Shown: piece by piece, positions 22,993 to 32,395 of the stretch
How positions within the stretch are numbered: position 1 is the stretch's first letter
How the letters are laid out: each line of letters opens with the position of its first letter
Assembly: GCF_029867415.1 (NCBI RefSeq)
Contig: NC_081186.1
Coordinates: forward strand, 26,911,915 to 26,975,914
Reading direction: 5' to 3'
DNA from: Vicia villosa
Taxonomy: Eukaryota; Streptophyta; Magnoliopsida; Fabales; Fabaceae
DNA: 64,000 nucleotides
Made by a program: the position numbers and the translations under genes
Notes under the pieces: generated by a model
Told to the model about the DNA's origin: nothing
The model's database searches: none
Seen by the model: only the letters and a program-made list of their open reading frames with translations

Positions 22993-24593
22993 GCTGCTCC
23001 TGTTCAATCTTCTTATACCCGAGGATGTAGAATGGCTTGTGTGCCTGTCGGAATCTGTAGGTAGAAGAGGATTGAACACTAGAATACCCAGGAATTTGCC
23101 TTGGCTGAAGCAGGGACTTTTGCCGGAGACGGGCTTCAAGATGCCATCCAAGTGTTGGAAAAGATGTATGAGATAGGCTTAGAGATGCCATCTGATCTGG
23201 ATAAATACGATTGTCAGAATAAGTCGTACGTTAGACTATATCAGAGCTTGAAGTATTGAAAGGCGTTTGTCGGAGATGGGCTTACAGATGCCATCAGTTG
23301 ATGTATTGACGTGCGTCAGACTGAGTCGTACATTAGACCGCATCTGTGGTGTCAGAATTAAGTTGTTGGCTCGATTGCGCTGAGCGTCTGGATCATATGA
23401 GTGAATTGATTGTTGTGACTCTATCGTTGTAACTCCATCGTCGTGACTTCATTGTCATGATTGTTTTTGAACTGAATATCGAGATTAGATATGTGACTCA
23501 ATCGTCGTGACTACATTGTCGTGACTTCATTGTCGTGACTCCATTGTCGTGATTCCATTGTCGTGATTCCATTATCGTGACTCAGTTGTCGTGACTTCAT
23601 TGTCGTGACTCAGTTGTCGTGATTCCATTATCGTGACTCCGTTGTCGTGACTCAGTTGTCGTGATTCCATTATCGTGACTCAGTTGTCGTGACTTCATTG
23701 TTGTGACTCAGTTGTCATGATTCCATTATCGTGACTTAATTGTCATGATTCCAATATCGTGACTCGGTTGTCGTGATTCCATTTTCGTGACTCAGTTGTC
23801 GTGACTCCATTGTCATGGTCTTTTCTGAATTGAGTGTCATGATTAAGTCCGTCTCTTTCTTTGATCGCGTCAGCACCGTTCGTGGTGACCGAACTAAATC
23901 TTTGAATGTTGATCGTGTCAGCACCGTTTGTGGTGACCGAATTGAATCTTTGGAGATATTGTTTATCTGCTTGTACTAGTATCCTGAAAAAGGTAAAGTT
24001 AGTCTTTATGTAATGTCATGATGCATGTATTATGAGGCGAGTCTCTCCAAATAAATGAGAGACTTGTATGAGACGCTACATGCAATGTATGGATATGTAT
24101 ATGATATATGGTGCATGAATATGATTTCTGCTATCTGGAGTGATTTTCTTGACTGAGAAAATAAATCTCTATATCATTGTGATTTTGATGTCTGATCTTG
24201 TCTTGAAGATGCTCAGCTGGGGATTTATGATTTCTGCTTGGGGATGAGAGTCGTTCAAATGATTGATCTTGATGTGTCCTAATTGGGGATAAGAAAGATG
24301 AATGGCCCTGTTTGGAGAAGAGAATAGTATCGGGGAACCGGCAGTGTCGAAGAAGTAAACTCAGTTGAGGAACTAAGTCTTTGTTGGGACGAGGACATTT
24401 GAAGATATCTTCTTAATGATTACTCTGTGGGGATATGATCCTATGAAACCGGCTTTGTGGGAAAGAATTTATATTAACTGTCATTCCTGGATCTGTATTG
24501 ATTGGGACACACCAATGAGTGTTGGTTGAAGTGTCAAACTAGTTTTGCACAACTTTGCCCCTGCTATCAGGGAATTTGAAGAGATTCGCCTCG
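22993..24593 (-). other. Ogre-A 3' untranslated region with tandem repeats
   Basis: The minus strand ends with GAACAGGAGCAGC directly before the LTR, matching the PPT region of Ogre-B. No gene is visible. A 14-bp satellite-like array and a 48-bp duplication (about 23860-23955, containing GTCAGCACCGT) lie inside. Ogre-B inserted at 24593. Confidence 0.7.
23504..23813. repeat. 14-bp tandem repeat array in the Ogre-A 3' UTR
   Basis: About 22 contiguous units of TCGTGACTCCATTG with variants (ATT/ACT, CCATTA, CAGTTG), plus less regular copies from about 23400. Tandem repeats in the 3' UTR are a known feature of Ogre-type elements and a proposed source of satellites. Confidence 0.9.
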
Positions 24594-27500
24594 TGTCATA
24601 CCCCAAAATTTGCCTCCTTCATTTCATCTACAATGACTCAAAGATTAGGGTTCTATCCAAACCACACTCCCCTAGTCAAGAGCCTCCTAAAGCTAGGGTT
24701 TGAGTTTCTCTTGAGGAAATCAACAGACAAGATCTCTAACCAAGCTCTCCATAGCTCTATGATGATCCAAGATACTTCTATGTCAAAAGTCAAAGCCCAA
24801 TTCCAAAGATTACTCATTCAAAAGCTCAAATGATCCACAGTCAACTAGTTTGACCTAAAAGTCACCCATAATCAAAGCACAGTCAAAACCTCTTAATTTT
24901 GGTCAACATCAAGTATGTGAGGTTATATCCATCATTTGATCAAAGGTTGATCATGATCCATCAATAGAAACTCAGAAATGAACAAATGCAAAAAGGTTCA
25001 AATTAGGGTTTCTTTAGGAGAAAGTCAACTCAACTTTGACTGACCATAACTTTCACATGGAACATCCAAAATTCACCACTCAAAGCCTACTTGGAAGGAA
25101 ATTGGATTCTCTACAACTTTGTCTCTCACAAGCCAAGGCTAGAAATGCTTCATTTAAGAGATATGATACAAAAGATTACAGGTCCTTTTCAAACATCATT
25201 CAAAAGCAGTTTTTTGTCATAGAGGATATGATCAAGATAAAAGCTCCAACTGAAAAATATGTTCCAAAGTGGCTTATAGAGGACATCTTGAGGTTTCCAA
25301 AAAGTCCTAGACCTCCTTCATAACTTAAAAATTGAGTGAGATATGCTTGGTAAAAGTTGGGCAATTTTAGAGGACAAAATGTGAAATAAAGGAGGTTCAA
25401 ATTGAATTTTTGCAAATGGACCTATACTTTTATGATTTAAACTTGGTCCACAAGCTATTTAGGTAACCCAAAACCATGTGCCACGAAATTAAGATTATTA
25501 TTTGATTTTATATGAATTTTATTTCATTTAAAATGATTTAATTAAAGGGAAAATCAAATATTTTTGTTAAGAGGTGCTTATGAATTGATTTCAATCAGTA
25601 TTTATGACAAAATATAATATAATTTTCGTGCATAAATGGATTGGGGAAGATTGATACAAAATTAGCCAAGAATAGTAACTTATTATTCAAAGAACAAAAT
25701 CAAATCTTCCAAACTTTGCAAGAGTGGATTCAAAGGGCCTTGGGCTTCAATCTTTAACCTATTTCCCTCTCCTATAAGTATAGAAAATAGTGCATACGAA
25801 TCAGGGTTGAACATTGGGACCAGAGGCAAGACATCAAGAACAAAATTTCTCTAAGAGAACTCAATTTTGGTTTGAGGAATTGAAGAGGTTTCAGAGGAAT
25901 TGGAGCATTGCAATACGTTAGTGGGATCATTCTGAATGTGGCTGGACCATTACTCTGTTTCGGCACCCCCAGAACACTCTTCGTTTAACTCAGGTAGCTC
26001 ACTCTGAAAACTCGATCGATCTGAATAATTCATGCACTTCCATTGAAATTTGATTGCATATTTAGGTTTGTCTTGATGCTCTGATCGTTTCTGGATTGAT
26101 TGTTTGAAGTTTACGTGTCTTAAACGTGTTTTTTCATTAGAGGCCGGTTCGAGTTCTAGGGTTTTAATTTGGGGTTTTTAATTAGGAATAAAATTAAGGT
26201 CAATTGAATACATGGTTGAATTCGTATGGTTTAAACGAAAAGAATGCAGGGGTCGCGAAGAATTTATATGAACATATGTGCTATTCGTTATTATTAGTGT
26301 GTGTTTGCTACGAACGAATTTATAGCAGGTTCGTAGCTAAATATGCAGGTGTGTTGCAGGTTTGGTTGAGGAAGATGACAAGGTGTCATGATATGATAGG
26401 CCCGTTTGAATTTCGCGCTAATTTCCTTGTGTGGTGTTTTGTTTACATATAGTGTGTTGGTTGCATTGTTTGAACAACTAACCACGTTAGTTGGAGTGGG
26501 GAAGCGCGTTGTGTTTATCCCTAGGGTCCAGGGTTCGATCCCGGCCCTTTCATATATTTTTTCTGACTTTTCAATCCTAATCCTATTCGTCCTGAGCCCT
26601 ATGGTACACCACACACCCTCAGATCTAACCTTTCAATCCATTACTCAGCCAGATCCAACGCCCAGAATTAATCCCTATAACATGAACCCTCAAGTCTGCC
26701 ATACCTAATCCTAACCCTAATAACAATAATAATTTTAATTTATTTATTTGTTTTAATTAAATCTTTTTAATATATTTATTAATATAATGATAATTATTTT
26801 TTATATAAATAAATTAATATATGATATTGATATTAAAAATCCAATTTGTTGTTCGTTCCGATTAAATCGATTAATCGTGATGGGCAATAATAATTTTAAT
26901 TAAAATGTTTATTTAATCAAAATGTAATTAATTTTTATTTAGTTAAATGGTTTCAACTATTTTATTAGTTGCGATGATTAACTTATTTATTTTTCCTCGC
27001 TTCAATTCATTATTCTTTCTAATCGAATCAATCGATTACGAGGGATAATGGTACAAATTAAATTATGAAAATTCCTAAAAAAAATACCTTTATTTGTTGT
27101 TAGTGATAATTGAATCAATCAATTAAAATTGGTAATGATGCAACTACTAATCTTTTAACTATGGTGATCGAATCTATCGATCATTGCGGTTAATAGTACA
27201 AATAAAAAATCAGGGTTGTACGCCCGAAACCTAAAACAATTACCAAAAAAACCTTTTCAAATTCCTAAACTATCATAAGCTATTTCAAAAGCCTTTGAAG
27301 CAACTTTCAACCATATCAGATCAAGTTCAAATCCTAAGGCGTACAACCCTTCCCCGAACTACGTAGACTCTGATCCTCCATAAGGAGGTATGTAGGCACT
27401 TGGCAACAAGGCAAGTCCCCTCCCCTATAAATCTCATTTTGTCCCGATTATGTTTTCTTTAATCATAAACCTTTGATTTTAATAATTTTTGCCATTCACC

Positions 27501-27694
27501 CTATAACTTTCTGTGACCTTTCTTTACATCAACCTTATAATGCAAACCATAGGAAAGGGTTGAGGGTGCCTAACACCTTCCCTCGACCTGAATATAGTAT
27601 CTTACCCTGATATCTTAACTGCGCGAGGTTTCCTATTCGCCTTGGTAGAATAGGTGGCGACTCTAATCTTTAATTTTTAGGGCAGGTTGCTACA
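24594..27694 (+). repeat. Ogre-B 5' LTR (3101 bp)
   Basis: Begins TGTCATACCCCAAAATTTGC and ends GTTGCTACA. A TATA-like CCTATAAGTATA near 25771 precedes a leader ending in CAG|GTAGCT (donor-like, GT at 25994). TGGCGACTCT (27655-27664) lies 30 nt before the LTR end and repeats the first ten bases of the PBS. It is longer than the 3' LTR by one 326-bp segment (26421-26746). Open frames in it are not genes. Confidence 0.96.
26488..26550 (+). other. tRNA-like segment inside the Ogre-B 5' LTR
   Basis: A-box-like TAGTTGGAGTGG is followed about 35 nt later by GGTTCGATCCC, a good B box, and then a T-rich stretch that could end pol III transcription. It lies in the 326-bp segment missing from the 3' LTR. 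No complete cloverleaf can be drawn, so it is not called a tRNA gene. Confidence 0.45.
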
Positions 27695-27696
27695 GC

Positions 27697-27714
27697 TGGC
27701 GACTCTGCTGGGGA
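27697..27714 (+). other. Primer binding site of Ogre-B
   Basis: TGGCGACTCTGCTGGGGA starts 3 nt after the 5' LTR. It is the PBS form commonly seen in Ogre/Tat elements. I do not assign the tRNA with certainty. Confidence 0.85.
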
Positions 27715-28473
27715 AAACTATAGTGGTGAATACTATGCTCCTATAGGTTTTGGTAGGGTTTAGGTTTCAGTAATTTTAGGGTTTGGCAAATTTTTGCCAT
27801 TTTTAGGGTTTGTGTTTGATTTCTTTTAATTGTTTGTTTTTTCATTTTTTATTTGTTTCTGCAAAAATGTTCTATTTGCTTTGATATTTGTATTTAATTG
27901 CATAACTGTTATATTATATGCATTGCTGGGTATATATTATATTGTTGTTAAACCTAAGTGTGGGAGTTATCCTTGAGATCAGGGGGGACTTGAATCGCCT
28001 ACGAGTCTCATTGATAACTCCACTTGGAGTGGGTTGAATATTCGGAAATGTCCAAAACGAGGCTTGACTTTGTTGAGGGCAGGACTGGATAGTCAGCTGA
28101 TCTCTCCGAGAACCTACCCCAAAAATTCGAACCTCATTGGATAAAATGAGTTGTTCTAAAATCCAAAGAGACAAAAAGTCTCGGAGGCTACGAACGACTC
28201 CATGAGACCCGTGTCTAGGACATACCAATGGAAAGGGTAGGCTCCCTAAAGCCGCTACGTCGAACCTATGAACCTAGGGCTTTTGTGTTTGTGTGATTAA
28301 ATATGAAATATTATTTGTTATTATTATATTTGTTTTTTGTTTTTGTTTCTTTGTGTTTTATTTGTGTGCATGCATCATTCATCATATGCATTTTATCATG
28401 ACTTATCCACAGAAAAATAGTAAAGTAAAAATAAATATAAAAATATATTCTATTTGGTGAATGTGTAGGAAGG
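27715..28473 (+). other. Ogre-B 5' untranslated region
   Basis: About 760 nt between PBS and first ORF without a coding signal. A G-rich block near 27980-28230 is the likely place for packaging or dimerisation structures, which is inference. Confidence 0.6.
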
Positions 28474-29118
28474 ATGAGTACAAAGAAGCCCATTATCCAC
28501 TTTGCTGTTTCCACCCCAGATATCAAGAAATTGAAAATAAAAAAGGAAAAACTACCATCAAGTGCTTTGGATAGGTTTGTAGCCCGTTATGGAGATATTT
28601 TGGATTTGCTAAAGGTAAAAGTCCAAGAGGAAGCTATCACTGCATTGGTCCAATTCTATGATCCTCCGCTTAGGTGCTTTACTTTTCAAGATTTTCAGTT
28701 GGCTCCAACTTTGGAAGAGATGGATGCTATGCTAGGATTTTCAAGGATAAAAAGGGAATTCTATACTGGTGTGGGTAAAGAAGTTGATTTCTCAGATTTG
28801 GCAAAAGCTTTGGGATTGTCCGCTACGGAGTTGAAATCTAATTATAAAACTGATAGAGATGTGCATGGGATCAAAAGATCTTACTTAGAAAATCAAGCCT
28901 TAATGTATGCTCAAAAGAAACAATGGGACATTTGTGGACATTTATTAGCTCTTTTGATTTTTGGTGTTGTCTTATTGCCAAAAAATATTGATTATATTGA
29001 TCCTGCCGCCATTCATGCTTTCACCTCTTTTAGGATTTTTGATAAGAATCCAACTCCCACCATCCTTGCTGACATTTATTATGCCATCCATGCTCGGGAG
29101 GAATGGCTCAAATGTTGA
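28474..29118 (+). CDS. Ogre ORF1 protein, probably truncated
   Basis: 214 codons from ATG 28474. Ogre elements carry an extra ORF of unknown function upstream of gag, and this sits exactly there. Recognisable stretches are ALVQFYDPPLRCFTFQDFQL and APTLEEMDAMLGF, a pattern found in plant retrotransposon-linked proteins (a DUF7745-like domain, recalled and not checked). The frame ends abruptly at about 29095 and overlaps the gag frame by 16 nt in another phase. The usual C-terminal part of the domain and the start of gag seem to be missing, so a deletion probably fused ORF1 to gag. No signal peptide, membrane segment or catalytic motif is visible. Confidence 0.65.
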   Translation: MSTKKPIIHFAVSTPDIKKLKIKKEKLPSSALDRFVARYGDILDLLKVKVQEEAITALVQFYDPPLRCFTFQDFQLAPTLEEMDAMLGFSRIKREFYTGVGKEVDFSDLAKALGLSATELKSNYKTDRDVHGIKRSYLENQALMYAQKKQWDICGHLLALLIFGVVLLPKNIDYIDPAAIHAFTSFRIFDKNPTPTILADIYYAIHAREEWLKC

Positions 29119-30650
29119 GTTTCATGAAGGACTTTAGGGATGAACAGGAAAAGGCTAGGGAAGCTCGGAGTCAGTATGAGGAAATACCAAACGATGGCAA
29201 CCCGCTGTTAGGATTTGTTCGAGGCTTTGACCCTCACAAGTCAAATGCCCACTCCTCTAAGAGAGTTGCCAGAACCCATGAAGAGGGAGAAGCTTCCCAT
29301 GAAGGATTCATTCCCACCACTCAGAAAGAGGAGGCACCTCGCACTGTTCGCATCCCTGCTAATAATCCGCCTAAGGATGAGAACTACGTGGATTTGCAAT
29401 ATGGGGAGGCGGACGAAACAAATCAAGAACCCCAACATAAGCAAACCCAATCTGATTCTGAAGAAAGTGCTGGAAATAGTGGACAAATCAAGGCGCTAGA
29501 AGAAAGGCTGAAAGCAGTAGAAGGATATGACGTCTTTGATGTGGACACCTATGAAATGAGTTTGGTGCCGGATTTGACTATTCCTCATAAGTTCAAGATA
29601 CCCAACTTTGAAAAATACAAAGGACTTACATGCCCAAGAAGTCATTTACGCATGTACGTCAAGAAGATGGCTGCTTATGCCAATGACCAAAAGCTAATGA
29701 TGCATTTCTTCCAAGACAGTCTAAGTGGGGCATCTGTTGACTGGTACATGCAATTGGAAAAGACACATATACGAAGCTGGAACGACCTTGCTAATACGTT
29801 CCTAAAGCAATACAAGCACAATCTAGACATGGCACCCAATCGGATGCAACTACAAAATCTGTCTCAGAAGAAGGAAGAATCGTTCAAGGAATACGCCCAG
29901 AGATGGCGAGAAATAGCATCCCGAGTCCAACCTCCGTTATTGGAAAAGGAGTTGGTTGACATGTTTATGAGAACTTTACAAGGACCATACTACGATAAGA
30001 TGATTGGAAGTGTATCCTCAGGATTCTCAGATCTAGTGGTCATCGGAGAAAGGATTGAGGACGGAATCAAAAATGGGAAAATACAAGGAGCACCATCTAA
30101 TTCTTATCACTCAAAGAGGCCCACCTCAACCTTCGCTAAAAAGATGGAAGGGGAGACCAATGCAGTAGTGCACCAAGAGTCTAGACCTCCTATGTCGTAC
30201 TCACCTCAACAAAATAGGTTCCAAGCGCCGCAAAGGAGATTCGATCCTTTGCCCACTTCTAAAAGCGAAATATTGAAGTACCTGGTAAATGAGTCATTAG
30301 TAGAACTCAGACCTATGCCACCCCCGATCCCCGGAAAAGCTACGCCCAACTACAGAGCTAATGAAAGGTGTGAATTTCACGCCAATTCTCCTAGGCACAC
30401 ATTAGAAAAGTGTTGGGCTTTCAGACACAAGGTTCAAGACCTAATAGAGTCAGGGGCAATTGCTTTTGACAAACCTAATGTGAAGACGAATCCCATGCCT
30501 CATCATGATGGCACAGTCAATGCAATCGAGGTAGTCACTGAGTAAGAGTTAGTTCAACAACGGAGTTCCCCCATAGATGCCCTTAAGAGGTATCTACTTG
30601 CAAAGGGGTTCATCCTAGAACATAACGAGGCTTTTAAGAACACCCTGTAA
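29103..30650 (+). pseudogene. Ogre-B gag (stops at 30543 and 30648)
   Basis: The frame runs from ATG 29103, whose start may be created by the ORF1/gag deletion. A charged, Gln/Glu-rich N-terminus is followed by the gag core (VPDLTIPHKFKIPNFEKYKG, later WNDLANTFLKQYKHN and MRTLQGPYYDKM) and a Cys/His cluster (CEFHANSPRHTLEKC). TAA at 30543-30545 and TAA at 30648-30650 interrupt a phase that continues into the protease region. The protein would form the particle and bind genomic RNA. Confidence 0.88.
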
Positions 30651-32118
30651 AGACTCGTGGACCAAGGAGTAATCCAATTGAGAGAGCATCCTGAGGAGGA
30701 ATATGTGGCCATGCTAGATAGGAATGAGCCACTGATAATACCCAGTCAAGGGGCAAAGAAGCCATTAATTATCCCTTGTGCCAAAGCACCATTGCTGATA
30801 CCCACACAAGTACATACTAGGATTATCCCAGCCAGAACGCCATACCCTGTGGACAAGATGAAAGCGGTCCCTTGGGAATATAATTCTGGTACTAATACTG
30901 TTGTAACGAACATTGTTGGGCCTGGGGGCATGACTCGTAGTGGCCGCATATTCAATACTGCACGACCAAATGAAAACTTGGCGCAAGCAAAAACTCAAGC
31001 CGCTGTGGTCCCGACTGAAGAGGGCGTATCCAAGGATAAAGAGATCACCAATAAAGATGCTGAAGAGTTTTTGGCATTAATCAAGAAAAGTGATTATAGA
31101 GTGGTGGACCAGTTGCACCAAACTCCGTCCAAAATATCGCTCCTCTCGCTGTTAGTACACTCAGAGAAACACCGAGACGCCTTAATGAAAATCCTGAATG
31201 CCGCCCACGTAACTAAGGACATCACTGTAAAACAATTCGATGGAATGGTGGCCAACCTCACTGTTGGGGCATGCTTAAGTTTCAATGATCATGAGCTACC
31301 CGCACAAGGGAAGGAACATAACAAAGCCTTGCATATCTCCATACAATGTGGTAAAGCTCATCTATCTAGAGTTCTGATTGACACGGGGTCATCATTAAAC
31401 GTGATGCCTAAACTCTTGATAAAATAGCTTTGGAAGGTCTGGTAGTTAGACCAAGTCGTCTGGTGGTCAAAGCCTTCGATGGATCACAAAGTTCGGTGTT
31501 TGGAGAGGTAGACCTCCCTGTAGTAGTTGGTCCTCACACATTCTGCATCAATTTCCAAGTAATGGAAATTGAACCCGCTTATACCTGCTTACTGGGACGT
31601 CCCTGGATTCATGCTGCTGGGGCAGTTACCTCTACTCTTCATCAGAAAGTAAAGTTTGTGGATGGAAACTCTATAGTGACCGTCAATGGGGAGGAGGATA
31701 TATTTGTTAGCAATCTGGACTCGTACTGATACATCGAGGCTGGCGAAGGGGCATTAGAGACCTTGTTCCAAGCACTAGAGATCGCAATTGCTGTCACGCT
31801 ACCAATTGAGAAAATACGAAGGGCGGTAACATCCTGGAGAGACCTGCAAGACATGAAAATGGAAGGATGGGGCAAGATTCCAGAATTTCAAGAGAAGAAG
31901 GATCGTCTGGGGTTAGGATATCAACCAACAAGGAAGGCTGCAAAAGAAGAACAACGATTCCCTCCGATCGCGCAAACTTTCGTCACAGGCGGATATGAAC
32001 ATGTATCCATGATATCTAGCATGGAGGGTACATCCAACTTCATCCGAATGATCAGACCAGGAGAACAACTTCAAAATTGGACAAGCCTGGAGATACCAGA
32101 GATAGTTTCTATTTCAAA
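30651..32118 (+). pseudogene. Ogre-B protease region
   Basis: The gag phase continues to 31427 with the aspartic protease active-site motif VLIDTGSSLNVMPK near 31375. A net one-base loss (probably a 4-bp deletion) near 31410 moves the reading to the next phase, which carries the flap-side LLGRPWIH motif (31430-31729). TGA at 31727-31729 interrupts this phase, which then runs to 32118. The segment after the protease (FITGG-type motif and PGEQLQNW) leads to a splice donor, matching the Ogre arrangement of gag-pro and pol on separate exons. Confidence 0.85.
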
Positions 32119-32395
32119 GTAATTTGTTTTTGTCGTGTGTTTTATTTCCCTTTCAATTAATCAATAAATGAAAAAACAATGTCACTCATGCCTCGCCCGA
32201 AGCATAGAGTTGGTTTGTAAGGGCCCCATTTACTTTCAAAGTTGATTTTATTAATAAAATTGTCGTTCGCATTTGGTATTAAAAACATTGTCTCGTTCTT
32301 GCATTTATTTTCTCAAAATGACAAATAATTTTCTTGCATAAAACAAAAGCACAAACATAACTGCATACTAAAAACAAAACATAAAACATGTGCAG
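32119..32395 (+). other. Candidate Ogre intron between protease and RT exons
   Basis: GT at 32119-32120 (context TCAAA|GTAATTTG) and AG at 32394-32395 (context CATGTGCAG|ATC) delimit 277 bp of AT-rich non-coding DNA. Removing it joins the protease phase to the RT phase exactly (two bases plus one base complete a codon). Ogre elements are known to have an intron at this place. The precise sites are my reading. Confidence 0.7.

Noticed and set aside
22888..24833. Host gene between the two Ogre LTRs
   Set aside because: The interval is fully explained by the Ogre-A 3' UTR and the start of the Ogre-B LTR, with tandem repeats and no exon-like coding pattern.
20880..26550. tRNA genes at 20880-20963 (minus) and 26488-26550 (plus)
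   Set aside because: A- and B-box-like motifs are present, but the T-arm pairing is imperfect and no acceptor stem can be formed. Kept as tRNA-like segments.
26294..26708. Overlapping 100-codon frames on both strands in the Ogre-B 5' LTR
   Set aside because: They cover the tRNA-like segment that is missing from the 3' LTR and have no domain or homologous frame.
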